Positions 52,707 through 61,878 of a stretch of 64,000 bases of DNA are shown piece after piece (position 1 is the stretch's first letter; every line of letters begins with the position of its first letter). Both the position numbers and the translations under genes were made by a program. A model generated the notes under the pieces. That model was not told the DNA's origin. It saw nothing but the letters and a program-made list of their open reading frames with translations, and made no database searches. Source of the DNA: Mesorhizobium sp. (lineage in GTDB: Bacteria; Pseudomonadota; Alphaproteobacteria; Rhizobiales; Rhizobiaceae); NCBI GenBank assembly GCA_004020875.1, contig SAPZ01000029.1, positions 1 through 64,000 of the forward strand, read 5' to 3'.

Positions 52707-53798
52707 ATGCAGCAACCCGGCCGGGCCGCAGAGATCAAGGCGAACGGGATCGGCAAGAGCTTCGGCTCGTTCCGGGCGCTCGACAATCTGTCGCTCGATA
52801 TCGGCCGCGGCGAGTTCCTGACGCTGCTGGGGCCCTCCGGCTCCGGCAAGACCACTTTCCTGATGATCCTGGCCGGCTTCGTGCAGCCAAGCGAAGGCAG
52901 GCTTTTCAGCGACGGCGTCGACATCACCGATCGTCCGGCCGAGCAGCGCGCCGCCGGGATGGTGTTCCAGGGCTATGCGCTCTTTCCACATATGAGCGTG
53001 GAACAGAACATCGCCTTCCCGCTCAAGGTGCGCAAGAAGTCCGCCGCCGAGATCAAGAGCCGCGTCGGCGAGATGATCGAGCGCGTCGGCTTGAAGGGTC
53101 ATGAGAAGAAATTGCCGGCACAGCTTTCCGGCGGCCAGCAGCAGCGCGTGGCGCTCGCCCGCGCGCTGGTGTTCGAACCGGGGGTGCTGCTTCTCGACGA
53201 GCCGTTCTCGGCGCTCGACAAGAGCCTGCGCGGCCAGATGCAGGCCGAGATGAAGCGGCTGCACCAGGAGACCGGCACCACCTTCGTCTTCGTCACCCAT
53301 GACCAGAGCGAGGCGCTGGCGCTGTCGTCGCGCGTCGCCATCTTCAATCACGGCAAGCTGTTGCAGGTGGGCAGGCCGGACGAGGTCTACGACCGGCCGG
53401 CCAACCGCTTCGTCGCCGAGTTCCTGGGCGAGATCAACATGCTGCCGGTGAAGGGCGTTCGCCCCGCCGACCATGGCGCCACCGGGCTCTGCGAAGACCG
53501 CGCAGTCAACATGCGCTGCAGGGCGGAGGCGATCAAAGGCGACGCCATCCTTGCGATCCGTCCCGAGGACATGTCGATCGCGCCGGAGGCGTCGGTCAAC
53601 GAGAACGGCATCGCCGCGACCGCTGTCGCCTCGACCTATCTGGGCGCCGCGACCAAGCTCGACCTCACCACGCGCCAGGGCGCCAAGGTCACCGTTTCGG
53701 TGCCGAACGAGGTCGCGGCCGCGGCCTTGAGCAAAGGCAATTCCGTCTGGCTGACCTGGCCGGCGGAGAAGGGTTTCCTCCTTCCGGACGGAGGATAG
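52707..53798 (+). CDS. ABC transporter ATP-binding protein, spermidine/putrescine PotA-like
   Basis: The 363-residue ATPase has Walker A LLGPSGSGKTTFLM near residue 47, the signature LSGGQQQRVALARAL near 145, Walker B VLLLDEPFSALD, and a C-terminal TOBE-type domain. It belongs to the PotA/AfuC class. AGGAAAG precedes the ATG at 52707, and an earlier start at 52668 is less likely. It is first in a four-gene transporter operon. Confidence 0.93.
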   Translation: MQQPGRAAEIKANGIGKSFGSFRALDNLSLDIGRGEFLTLLGPSGSGKTTFLMILAGFVQPSEGRLFSDGVDITDRPAEQRAAGMVFQGYALFPHMSVEQNIAFPLKVRKKSAAEIKSRVGEMIERVGLKGHEKKLPAQLSGGQQQRVALARALVFEPGVLLLDEPFSALDKSLRGQMQAEMKRLHQETGTTFVFVTHDQSEALALSSRVAIFNHGKLLQVGRPDEVYDRPANRFVAEFLGEINMLPVKGVRPADHGATGLCEDRAVNMRCRAEAIKGDAILAIRPEDMSIAPEASVNENGIAATAVASTYLGAATKLDLTTRQGAKVTVSVPNEVAAAALSKGNSVWLTWPAEKGFLLPDGG

Positions 53799-53873
53799 TA
53801 GAGAGCGCTGATGCGGCATGGAAATCGCCGCATCGGCTTCCGGTTCAAATCAACGACAACAAGGGGAACTGAC

Positions 53874-54986
53874 ATGAGCGATACAAAGAAACAGACAATC
53901 GAATCCCTCGCCGAAAGGACAAAGCGCGGCGAGATCTCGCGCCGGCAATTCGCGCAGCTTGCCGGCCTCGTGCTCGCCGGCACGCCGCTGCTGTTGCGCT
54001 CGACCGGCGCTCAAGCCGAAACCAAAGGGCTGGTGCTGGTGAACTGGGGCGGCGATGCCATCACGGCTTACGACGCCGCTTACGGCCAGGCCTTCACCAA
54101 GGACACCGGCATTCCGGTCAAGATGGACGGCTCGGGCCCGACCGAAGGCGCGATCGCCGCGCAGTACAAGAGCGGCGCGCCGACCTGGGACCTGGTCGAC
54201 GTCGACCCGTTCTCGGCCATCACGCTGGGCGGCCAGGGCATGCTGGAGCCGATCGACTACAAGATCGTCGACAAGAGCAAGATGCGGCCGGGCTTCGGCT
54301 GGGAATATGCGGCGTCCACCTATTTCTTCTCCTATGTGATCGCCTATGACTCGAAGAAATTCGGCTCCAACGCACCGACCGGCATGGCCGACTTCTTCGA
54401 CGTCAAGAAATTCCCGGGCAAGCGCTCGCTCTACAAATGGGGCGTGTCGAGCTGGGAAGCAGCGCTGCTGGCCGACGGCGTGGCGCCAGCATCGCTCTAT
54501 CCGCTCGATCTGAAGCGCGCGCATGACAAGATCGCCGCTTTCAAGGAAAACGTCGTCTCGTATTGGGGCGGCGGCGCCGAGAGCCAGAGCGTGCTGCTCA
54601 ACGGCGAAGCCTCGATGGCGATCGTGTGGTCGACGCGCGCCTCGCTGATCGAGCAGGACTCGGGCGGCCAGATCAAGTTCATCTGGGACCAGGGCCTGAT
54701 CTCGCCCGGCGCGCTGGCGGTGCTCAAGAACAACCCCGGCGGCAAGGACGCGGCGATGAAGTTCATCGCCAGCACCCAGGATCCGCAGAAGGAACTTGTG
54801 ATGTTCGAAAAGCTCGGACAGGGCCCGGCCAATCCAGCGACCGACGCGCTGATCCCTGCCGACAAGAAGCGCATCAACCCGGTCGATCCGGCGAACATGG
54901 CGAAGCAGATCCCGCTCGACATGGATTGGTACGCCAAGAACTACGGCGCAGCACTCGACGAATATACCAAGATCATCTCCGCCTGA
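53874..54986 (+). CDS. ABC transporter substrate-binding protein (PotD-like)
   Basis: The 370-residue protein has a long N-terminus with a Tat-type signal (SRRQFAQLAGLVLAGTPLLL, cleavage after QA-ET around residue 49). The mature part shows the PotD/iron-binding class pattern: LVLVNWGGDAITAYDAAYGQAF, then PTWDLVDVDPFSAITL and YGAALDEYTKIIS. It captures a small cation or amino-acid-type ligand in the periplasm. The ligand is unknown. The ATG at 53874 has AAGGGGAACT upstream. Confidence 0.9.
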   Translation: MSDTKKQTIESLAERTKRGEISRRQFAQLAGLVLAGTPLLLRSTGAQAETKGLVLVNWGGDAITAYDAAYGQAFTKDTGIPVKMDGSGPTEGAIAAQYKSGAPTWDLVDVDPFSAITLGGQGMLEPIDYKIVDKSKMRPGFGWEYAASTYFFSYVIAYDSKKFGSNAPTGMADFFDVKKFPGKRSLYKWGVSSWEAALLADGVAPASLYPLDLKRAHDKIAAFKENVVSYWGGGAESQSVLLNGEASMAIVWSTRASLIEQDSGGQIKFIWDQGLISPGALAVLKNNPGGKDAAMKFIASTQDPQKELVMFEKLGQGPANPATDALIPADKKRINPVDPANMAKQIPLDMDWYAKNYGAALDEYTKIISA

Positions 54987-55008
54987 CCGGGCGGAGACTT
55001 TCTCACCG

Positions 55009-55842
55009 ATGAGAGGCACCCTCTCCGACAGGTCGGGCGCGGCGCTGCTGATGGCGCCGCTGCTCATCTTCCTGGTCCTTGCCTATGCCTGGCCGTTCCT
55101 CGGCGTGGTGAAGTGGAGCTTCACGCTTCCCACGCCCGGCCTCGGCCAGTACCACGCTTTGCTCACCGACGATTTGGTGCAGTCGGTGTTCATCCGCACG
55201 CTGCGCATCGCGGCGATCGTCACCCTGGTCTCTGTCACTGCCGCCTACGCCATCACCGTGGTGTGGGTGCGCGGCTCAACCGTGCAGCGCGTGTTGGCCG
55301 AATTCTGCATCCTGGTGCCGTTCTGGATCTCGGTGCTGACGCGCGCGTTCGGCTGGGTGGCGCTGCTCTCCAACCGCGGCCTGATCAACACCTGGCTGCA
55401 ATCGATCGGCTTCATTTCCGAACCGCTGACCCTGGTGCGCAACGAATTCGGCGTCATCGTCGGCATGTCGCATTTTTTGATCCCGTTCGCGGTGTTCCCG
55501 CTGGCGTCGGCCATGCGCAGCCTGGATGAACGCGTGCTGCTCGCGGCGCGCGGGCTTGGCTCCAGCCGTATGCGCACCTTCTGGACTGTGTTCGTGCCGA
55601 TGACGCGCTCCGGCATCATCGGCTCGGCCATGATCACCTTCGTCTTCTCGCTGGGCTTCTTCGTCACGCCGGCAATCCTCGGCGGCGGCCGCAGCGTGAT
55701 GATCGCGGAGCTGATCTATCTGCGCATCTTCCAGAGCCCGGACTGGGGGCTGGGCGCGGCGATCAGCGTCGTGCTGGTGGTGTTCGTCGGCGCGCTGATG
55801 GCGCTGCTTTTCCGCTACGTCAAACCGAAGCAGTTGGTGTAG
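55009..55842 (+). CDS. ABC transporter permease, PotB-like
   Basis: This 277-residue binding-protein-dependent transport permease has about six membrane helices. The EAA loop is LAARGLGSSRMRTFWTVFVPMTRSGIIG, the contact site for the ATPase. It forms the translocation channel with the second permease. The start at 55009 is 22 bp after the substrate-binding gene. Confidence 0.92.
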   Translation: MRGTLSDRSGAALLMAPLLIFLVLAYAWPFLGVVKWSFTLPTPGLGQYHALLTDDLVQSVFIRTLRIAAIVTLVSVTAAYAITVVWVRGSTVQRVLAEFCILVPFWISVLTRAFGWVALLSNRGLINTWLQSIGFISEPLTLVRNEFGVIVGMSHFLIPFAVFPLASAMRSLDERVLLAARGLGSSRMRTFWTVFVPMTRSGIIGSAMITFVFSLGFFVTPAILGGGRSVMIAELIYLRIFQSPDWGLGAAISVVLVVFVGALMALLFRYVKPKQLV

Positions 55843-55846
55843 CGCG

Positions 55847-56653
55847 ATGCCCACCTACCGTCCCGGCCCCGTCTCGCTGATCCTCGCCGCGCTGGTGGCG
55901 CTGTTCCTTTTGATGCCGCTGCTTGCCGTCATCCCGGTGTCGCTGACACCGAGCCGTATGCTGACCATGCCGACGGGTGAATTGTCGCTGCGCCATTACC
56001 GCTCGCTGATCGAGGATCCGCGCTGGCTGGACTCCATCCTGCTGTCGATCCGGATCGGCGTGGCGAGCAGCGCGCTTTCCACAGTGCTGGCACTCACCTT
56101 CAGCCTCGGCGTCTGGATGTTTCAGCCGCGCTTCACCGCAGCCCTTGTCGGCTTCGTGCTGCTGCCGATGGTGGTGCCCCCGGTGGTCTCGGCCGTGACG
56201 CTCTATTTCCTGCTCACCTCGGTCTCCGGCCTCACCTCGTTCTTCGGCTATGACACGTGGCTGGGTGTCGCCATGGCGCATTCGGTGATGACTGTGCCAT
56301 TCGCCACGGTGCTCATCCTGGTCTCGCTCAGCCAGCTCGACCGGCGCATCGACCTTGCCGCGCGCGGCCTCGGCGCCAGCGTGTGGGAGCGCGCGACGCG
56401 CGTCATCATGCCAAACATCAAGTTCGGCATCGTCACCGCGGCGCTGCTTTCCTTCGTGCTTTCCTGGGAAGAAATCGGCGTGACGCTGTTCATCACCTCA
56501 GTCAACGCCATCACCCTGCCGCGACTGATGTGGATGGGCCTGCGCGACAACATCGATCCGGCGATCGCCGCGCTCTCGGTGATCCTGATCGTCATCACCG
56601 TGCTGGTGCTGGCGGTAAGGAGCGTGATCACCAGGCAAAAGGCGTCGCCGTAG
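55847..56653 (+). CDS. ABC transporter permease, PotC-like
   Basis: The 268-residue membrane permease follows its partner after 4 bp. Its EAA loop is LAARGLGASVWERATRVIMPNIKFGIVT. It completes the PotABCD-like transporter. The stop is followed at once by a truncated family C repeat (TAGAGCAGTTTGCCGTTTC). Confidence 0.92.
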   Translation: MPTYRPGPVSLILAALVALFLLMPLLAVIPVSLTPSRMLTMPTGELSLRHYRSLIEDPRWLDSILLSIRIGVASSALSTVLALTFSLGVWMFQPRFTAALVGFVLLPMVVPPVVSAVTLYFLLTSVSGLTSFFGYDTWLGVAMAHSVMTVPFATVLILVSLSQLDRRIDLAARGLGASVWERATRVIMPNIKFGIVTAALLSFVLSWEEIGVTLFITSVNAITLPRLMWMGLRDNIDPAIAALSVILIVITVLVLAVRSVITRQKASP

Positions 56654-56679
56654 AGCAGTTTGCCGTTTCACGAACGGGC
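56651..56679. repeat. truncated family C repeat after the permease
   Basis: The stop codon and following bases, TAGAGCAGTTTGCCGTTTC and then ACGAACGGG, match the terminal hairpin part of the family C element at 35962, with CCGTT/AACGG as a short stem. Only this end of the repeat is present. Confidence 0.5.
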
Positions 56680-57145
56680 CGACCGTCCTCTCTTTTGACA
56701 TGGTCCGCACGGGAAGCTGCCCACCACCTCCCTGGAATCGCCCGATCCAGAAACGAAAGAGGCCCGCCGGGACCGGCGAGCCTCTTACGGAGCCGAAGTG
56801 GAAGCTCGGCACCGTCATGATCCGGGGGTGTGGATCGACTCGAAATTTAGCCAAGAGCGCTCAGCCAGGCGACTTACAAATCCGTAAGTTTCGGTGGCCC
56901 GTACTCCAACCGCGCAACAAAACGCTGTTCTGTCAGCACGTTGCGACGAGCATCCGACATCGAGACAGCGCCTGTCAAAGAAACGTGATGAACCGTCTGC
57001 CCGGCCAGCGGGAGGGCGGAGCGGCTTGAAGATGCAGGAAAACCGGGCGGCGTCGCGACGCGGCCCGCTTCAATGCAGCCTGCGCCATCAACGCGCCGCG
57101 CCGGGCGAAGGCCCCCCGGCCTCGTCCGTGTGCGTGGCAGGCGGC
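56680..57145. other. intergenic region between the transporter and ArsR genes
   Basis: About 465 bp of downstream DNA for both converging transcripts. Frames at 56700 and 56894 (+) lack SD and recognisable protein features. I see no supported gene. Confidence 0.35.
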
Positions 57146-57517
57146 TCAGGCGGCCTGCGGCCGCCGCATCCTCTCGACAAACGCCTGCCTTGCCGGTCCG
57201 GCAAGAGGCTTGTCCGTGGCCAGCAGGCCGTCGAGCAGCGCCAGAAGTTCGCGCGCCGCCGAAGACTTGCAGGAATAATAGACCATCTGACGATCGCGAC
57301 GGGTTTCGACCAGGCCAAACCTGCGCAATTTGGCCAGGTGTTGCGACAGCGCCGATTGGCTGAGCTCGACCTTGTCGGCGAGCACGCCGACGGAGAGTTC
57401 GCCCTCAGCCAGGTAGTTCATGATGAGCAGACGCTTCTCGTTGCCCATCACCGCAAGAAAGGCTGCCGCGCTTTCTGCGTTGGCGGTAAGTTTCTTCGTA
57501 ACCATCGATTTCCCCAT
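57146..57517 (-). CDS. ArsR family regulator, NolR-like
   Basis: The 123-residue winged-helix protein carries AAFLAVMGNEKRLLIMNYLAEGELSVGVLADKVELSQSALSQHLAKLRRFGLVETRRDRQMVYYSC. This is close to the HTH and wing of NolR (LSQSALSQHLSKLR), the rhizobial regulator of nodulation and other genes. Metal-binding Cys residues of ArsR proper are lacking. The start is 57517 or the inner ATG at 57505. No obvious divergent target lies beside it. Confidence 0.85.
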   Translation of the reverse strand: MGKSMVTKKLTANAESAAAFLAVMGNEKRLLIMNYLAEGELSVGVLADKVELSQSALSQHLAKLRRFGLVETRRDRQMVYYSCKSSAARELLALLDGLLATDKPLAGPARQAFVERMRRPQAA

Positions 57518-57888
57518 GGTTCATGCTCTTCCGAAGGCCATGGGGGCAAATGGCTTCAGAGTTCCAGAGCGTTGGTGGGCATGCCCCGATTTTGACACGG
57601 GACCTGCCCTGCTTCTTTTGCGACCAGAACCCCTACGTAACCCGGTTGCCACCACGTCGGGGTTGTTGGTCTCGGACAGAATGCGCGGAGCTTTTTCCTG
57701 GTGCAAGTCAATGCAGACTCGGAAAAATTCCGCGCTGCTAATGCGTATCAGCGCAGCGCTCGTTCGGCAAGAATATAACGAGGCCGGCAAAACAGCGGCC
57801 AGCCGCAGGCAAGAACGGCGTCAGCCGAAATGCATGCAAGCTCACCTTCGCCGCGGCTCACGCTTAACCTTGAAGCATGGTAATATTG
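57518..57888. other. intergenic region upstream of the ArsR gene
   Basis: About 370 bp between the divergent ArsR gene and the 67-residue gene. No convincing gene, repeat or terminator was seen. It must hold promoters for both sides. Confidence 0.35.
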
Positions 57889-57910
57889 GCCGGGCAAAAA
57901 GGAGCCCGGC
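57889..57910 (+). other. hairpin directly before the SD of the 67-residue gene
   Basis: A perfect 7-bp stem GCCGGGC / GCCCGGC with an 8-nt loop containing AAAAAGG ends 3 bp before the AGGAGG that starts translation at 57925. It could limit access to the SD or protect the message. Function is speculative. Confidence 0.5.
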
Positions 57911-57924
57911 TCAAGGAGGAAGCC

Positions 57925-58128
57925 ATGTCCATTGCGTCCAATGCCCGAAACACATTCACTCCGGACGAGACGGCCATGCTTGGCCGTGTCTATGAGAATG
58001 GCAACATAGAGGGCGAGACCACCGAGCAGAAGGAAGCGCGCGCCTCGCGCATCATCGCCAATTACATGGCCGGCATAACCGACGAGGCGGAACTGATCGA
58101 GCTTTCGCGCAGGCCGCTTGGAAGATGA
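57925..58128 (+). CDS. small hypothetical protein (67 aa)
   Basis: ATG at 57925 has AAGGAGG 5 nt upstream. The frame stays open from 57877. The protein is soluble, with a polar helical start (SIASNARNTFTPDETAMLGRVYENGNIEGETTEQ) and a helical end (RIIANYMAGITDEAELIELSRRPL). I do not recognise a family, but the SD, codon use and position beside two DUF982 genes support a real gene. Confidence 0.7.
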   Translation: MSIASNARNTFTPDETAMLGRVYENGNIEGETTEQKEARASRIIANYMAGITDEAELIELSRRPLGR

Positions 58129-58234
58129 GCAACGTGCTCCGCCCGCGCGAGGCTGCTTCACGGTAAGTTGACGTTCCAGCAGGGAACTCCACGCTAAAAA
58201 ATCGTGTTCCGAGATAATTTCGGGAGGTTTCGCG

Positions 58235-58480
58235 ATGATGCAGGGATGGTTTTCCAGGCCGGTCGAAGTCGCCGTAGGCGTTTCCGGCTCGATCCGCCAC
58301 ATATCCAACGCCGAACAAGCCGCCGAGCTGCTGGCCGGCCAATGGCGCGATGCTGGCAGCGCGCTGCATGGCGAGGCGCTGCGGGCCTGCCGCCGGGCGA
58401 TCCGCGGCGACGTCACGGCCGACAGCGCCAGAGAGGCCTTCATCGTTGCCGCGCGCGAAGCGCATGTGCTGGTTGAATAG
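58235..58480 (+). CDS. DUF982 family protein (copy 2)
   Basis: The 81-residue protein begins MMQGWFSRPVEVAVGVSGSIRHISNAEQAAELLAGQW. It continues ALRACRRAIRGDVTADSAREAFIVAAREAHVL, the DUF982 pattern seen also at 17026 and 58791. GGGAGG lies 7 nt before the ATG. The function is unknown. Confidence 0.78.
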   Translation: MMQGWFSRPVEVAVGVSGSIRHISNAEQAAELLAGQWRDAGSALHGEALRACRRAIRGDVTADSAREAFIVAAREAHVLVE

Positions 58481-58790
58481 GACATGGCGGCGGCGTGTTG
58501 CACGCGCCGGCTATCGATAGAAAAGCCATCGAGGAGGCATGAGGGGTCTCCATCAATAGGGTCCCCAGTGCCGGGTGGGCATGACTTTGGCCATGCGATT
58601 TCAGCCATACAAACCCGCGTATCGGCCAGTTCACGAGGTCGTTCGAACGGGTCCCTGGCGGCCATGAAAATCTTCGGAACCTAACGCACGATGGTTGGTT
58701 AATGCGCGGGTCCGCAATCGTGGAGCCGCATCGGGCGCCGTCCGGCGCCGATTGCTTGCTCAAAAGACGATCATAACAACGGAGGAAGTG
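58481..58790. other. 310-bp intergenic region between two DUF982 genes
   Basis: A frame at 58484-58684 (+) starts 4 bp after the stop of the DUF982 gene but has no SD, and its product is Ser/Arg-rich without recognisable features. I do not call it. The region presumably holds the promoter of the next DUF982 gene. Confidence 0.35.
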
Positions 58791-59033
58791 ATGAACGATG
58801 TCTGGTTTTCCGAACCAGTCGTGATCGATTTACAGCCAAACGGCCAGCGCAAGGTATCGACCTGCTTCGAGGCGATGGAATGCCTCGACCAACGTTGGCC
58901 GGGACAGGCGCGCGACGGCGCCTGGCGCTCGGCGAGCCGCGTCTGCCGAGACGCGCTTGACGGCCTGCGCAGTCCGGTGGAAGCCCGCAAGACGCTGCGT
59001 AAGGCGGCCAAGATCGCCGGACTGCTGGCGTAG
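58791..59033 (+). CDS. DUF982 family protein (copy 3)
   Basis: The 80-residue protein begins MNDVWFSEPVVIDLQPNGQRKVSTCFEAMECLDQRWPG and ends with the basic helix ARKTLRKAAKIAGLLA. It fits the DUF982 frame of copies 1 and 2, though more divergent at the end. GGAGG lies 6 nt before the ATG at 58791. It is the last member of this small group. Confidence 0.78.
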   Translation: MNDVWFSEPVVIDLQPNGQRKVSTCFEAMECLDQRWPGQARDGAWRSASRVCRDALDGLRSPVEARKTLRKAAKIAGLLA

Positions 59034-59321
59034 CCTCGATTTCCCCATGCCCGTCGCGGTTTCCCATTGCCGCGGCGGGCTTGGCGTCTTCTCCATACAG
59101 GCGAAGTTACGGCCGGCGCATACTGCGGAAGGCGTTCAAGCACGCATCCCGTGGGGTACATGAAAACGCCGGCCGCTGGGCTTAGGGGCTGCCTGACGGG
59201 TTCAGGCCCTTCCATTTCGGCGAGTCGGGCGTCGGGCCGCAACGCGAGCACGGAGACGTGGTAAACGGGCGGTTATTATCCACAGGCCATGATCAGTCGG
59301 CCAAGCAGGCAGACGGCCTGG

Positions 59322-60275
59322 TCAGGCGAATCCGCCAAGCACTTCCGGAAACTGGACCGCCATCGCGCCTTCGTCCGCCTGCCTGGCATAGAGCGCGTGC
59401 ATCCTGCTGCCGTCATATCTGGCCCTGCGGCGCTGCAAGTCCTTGCCGAACAGCCCGGCAACCGCGTCGAAGCGCCGGAAGAAGCGCTTCATCACGCCGC
59501 GCTCGAAGGGTATGCGCTGCTCGAAAGGCCTGCCCCAGGGCGTGTCCCTTGCCAGATCCCGCCAGATGCGCAGCGCCTCGAGTTCGACCCCGACCTGATT
59601 GCCCCACGGCTTGCCGCCCGCGAAATGCCTGGCCCAGGCCTGCGAGAAGCGGAATTCTCCGAGCGACTGCAGGTTCCAGTTTGGATGCATCGTCTGCCAT
59701 TTGCCTTCGAAGGCGACGTTCAGGGCATTTTGATCATTCATGCTTCCGTCAATGGCGGTCTTTCGCGTGCGCTCCAGCAGGGCGTTCTCCCGGACAGCGT
59801 TCATATCGAAGACGACGACGCCGGAATTGAAATATGGCGCGCCGGGCGCCAGCTTGAGCTTCTGCCGGTAAGAGGGCCGAAAATACATGTAGTCGTCGTG
59901 AGCGGCGAGCAGCGGAGCGCGCAGCCGCTGCCCGGCAAGGTCATTGACGTCCCGGTTGAAGAGAACATCGCAGTCCGTATAGGCAATGCGGTCGTACGGC
60001 TCGAAAACCGGAATCCGATCGGCGAAAAGCCGAACGTAAGCAGCAATGCTGTAGGTTCCGAAGCGAAAGCCGAAATTCGTCATGAAGTCGGCGACATCGA
60101 CCAGCTCGACCTTGCCTTTCAGCAGATGCCGGGCGACCTCAAGATCCGCTTGGCTCGCGCCGGTGTAGAGCAGAAAGCCGTCGATCGGGGTGGAGACATC
60201 CAGTATCCGGCGCGCCGTCAGGCAGGCATATGGAAAGTAGCCGGCATCCGTCGCCAGGAAGAAACACGACTTCAT
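59322..60275 (-). CDS. glycosyltransferase family 8-like
   Basis: The 317-residue GT-A enzyme begins MKSCFFLATDAGYFPYACLTARRILDVS. It has the DxD motif in YTDCDVLFNRDV (~residue 101) and FNSGVVVFDMNAVREN, and MNDQNALN with the second metal-site Asp. GT8 enzymes transfer galactose, glucose or galacturonic acid onto surface polysaccharides or LPS cores. It is followed in the same direction by other surface-glycan genes on either side (acyltransferase upstream). Confidence 0.87.
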   Translation of the reverse strand: MKSCFFLATDAGYFPYACLTARRILDVSTPIDGFLLYTGASQADLEVARHLLKGKVELVDVADFMTNFGFRFGTYSIAAYVRLFADRIPVFEPYDRIAYTDCDVLFNRDVNDLAGQRLRAPLLAAHDDYMYFRPSYRQKLKLAPGAPYFNSGVVVFDMNAVRENALLERTRKTAIDGSMNDQNALNVAFEGKWQTMHPNWNLQSLGEFRFSQAWARHFAGGKPWGNQVGVELEALRIWRDLARDTPWGRPFEQRIPFERGVMKRFFRRFDAVAGLFGKDLQRRRARYDGSRMHALYARQADEGAMAVQFPEVLGGFA

Positions 60276-60296
60276 CGTTCCGCTAACCGCTGCCCG

Positions 60297-60878
60297 TCAT
60301 TTCGTTGCCGTGCCTGCCACGGAATGCCTCTCGATAAAAGTCTCGATCGGGCCGGTAAGCGCGGCCGCCTCGCGTTTGATCTTCTCGTCGTCCCAACGCC
60401 ACCATTGGATGGCGAGCAGTTGCAAGATGACGTCCTCCGAAAAGCGGTATCTGATCAATCTTGCCGGGGAACCGCCGACGACGGCGTAAGGCGGCACGTT
60501 TTTCGTGACCACCGCCCCTGCCCCGACGACAGCGCCGTCGCCGATCTCGACGCCCGGCAAAATCATGGCGCCGTTGCCGATCCAGACGTCATTGCCGACG
60601 GTGATGCCAGCCGGCTTGCCGCCATTGGCGACAGGCTCAGGCTGCTTCAGCAATCGGCTGTAGATGGGGAATGACGTCGCGCTGTCGGTCGGATGCTGGC
60701 CCGAGCACATGAAACGTACCTGGCCGGCGATGGAGCAGAAGGCTCCGATCTTCAGCGGAGCGTCCTTCGAGGGAAACATGACCTTCTGCCATTTCACCCC
60801 GTAGGTGTGGCGGCCAACCGTCACATGCTCCGGCAATTTGGAGCGGACATCCTTCAGCCAATTGGATAGCGCTGACAT
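60297..60878 (-). CDS. hexapeptide-repeat acyltransferase (CatB/xenobiotic acyltransferase type)
   Basis: The 193-residue left-handed beta-helix protein shows hexad-type repeats: IGAFCSIAGQVRFMCSG, then ITVGNDVWIGNGAMILPGVEIGDGAVVGAGAVVTKNVPPYAVVGGSPARLIR. The loop GQHPTDS supplies the catalytic His. It transfers acetyl or another acyl group, probably to a sugar, given the neighbouring glycosyltransferase. The start at 60878 has AGAGG upstream, and the frame to 60938 is less likely. It lies 20 bp upstream of the GT8 gene. Confidence 0.88.
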   Translation of the reverse strand: MSALSNWLKDVRSKLPEHVTVGRHTYGVKWQKVMFPSKDAPLKIGAFCSIAGQVRFMCSGQHPTDSATSFPIYSRLLKQPEPVANGGKPAGITVGNDVWIGNGAMILPGVEIGDGAVVGAGAVVTKNVPPYAVVGGSPARLIRYRFSEDVILQLLAIQWWRWDDEKIKREAAALTGPIETFIERHSVAGTATK

Positions 60879-61077
60879 CCAGTTACCTCTCCGACGCTCC
60901 CGCCGACATAGCCCCGGATCGGCCGGGCCATCAACCAAGAACTTCGGGCGGGCTCAAGAGACTGATCGGCCAAGTACTCCGCAGCCGCGGCGCCGGCATA
61001 GGAGGAACTTTTGGGTGGATCGCGGATGCGTGTGTTGATAGGGGAAGGGTCCTGGACACTTCTCCCCTTTCGATCGA

Positions 61078-61863
61078 ATGAACGACGTTTTTGGCTATAT
61101 CGCGTATGGCGATAACGAGGTCTATCACCTTGGCGCGCTGCTCAGCGCGCTTAAGCTTTTGCACAATTGCCCTGGCGCCAAAATAATTGTCGCAACCGAC
61201 AGGCCCGAGCTTTTTCGCCGATACCCGGTCGAGACGATGGCCATCACCGCCGACCAGAAGGAGCTGATGTCTTTCGGCCGGCGCTATCATTTCGGCATCA
61301 AGGCCGCGTGCCTGATCGAGATCCTGACGCGAGCCGACCGCCTCATCTTCATGGACTCGGACCATTATCCTTATGTCGATCCATCCAGAGGGTTCCGACA
61401 AATTTCGCCGACCCATTCGTTCATGCGCAAGTGTGAGGGCGAGCATCGGTTTTACCCGGTTCTCACAGGCAAAGGCGTCCAAATCGGAGACTATACCCTG
61501 ACCGGCCACGAACCGATGTGGCAAAGCGGAATCCTTGGCATTCATCGAGCCAATATCGGTGCATTGACCGAAGCGTATTCCGCGATGCTGGCCGTACGCG
61601 AATTGACCAACACAGACGCACCGGAGCAGTTTTGCATCGGTGTCGCGCTTTCTCGAAATGGCTTGGCCCTCAGCCGGCACCACCTTCCGGTCAGCGACTA
61701 CAACACGCGAGGCAAGAAGGCTTTCGCCAGCCCGCGGGTCCTGCGGTTCTTCAAGATGTATGGTGACGTTCCAATTGCCGAGCAAATAAGGAGAGCCGCC
61801 TGGTACCGCCTATGGCGAACTCCGATGGACCTATGGCACCAGCGGGACAGGTGGTCGCTTTAA
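61078..61863 (+). CDS. glycosyltransferase, DxD type
   Basis: The 261-residue protein has an N-terminal IAYGDNEVYHLGALLSALKLLHNCPGAKIIVATDRPELF, typical of GT-A folds. A DxD motif is in RLIFMDSDHYPYVDPS (~residue 97), and MWQSGILGIHRANI corresponds to the acceptor region. It is divergent from the acyltransferase gene. Surface-glycan synthesis is likely from context; the sugar is unknown. Confidence 0.75.
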   Translation: MNDVFGYIAYGDNEVYHLGALLSALKLLHNCPGAKIIVATDRPELFRRYPVETMAITADQKELMSFGRRYHFGIKAACLIEILTRADRLIFMDSDHYPYVDPSRGFRQISPTHSFMRKCEGEHRFYPVLTGKGVQIGDYTLTGHEPMWQSGILGIHRANIGALTEAYSAMLAVRELTNTDAPEQFCIGVALSRNGLALSRHHLPVSDYNTRGKKAFASPRVLRFFKMYGDVPIAEQIRRAAWYRLWRTPMDLWHQRDRWSL

Positions 61864-61878
61864 GCCGGCTGTGAGAAC

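Noticed and set aside
56700..57029. Plus-strand frame of 109 codons after the permease
   Set aside because: Low-complexity start, no SD, no family features.
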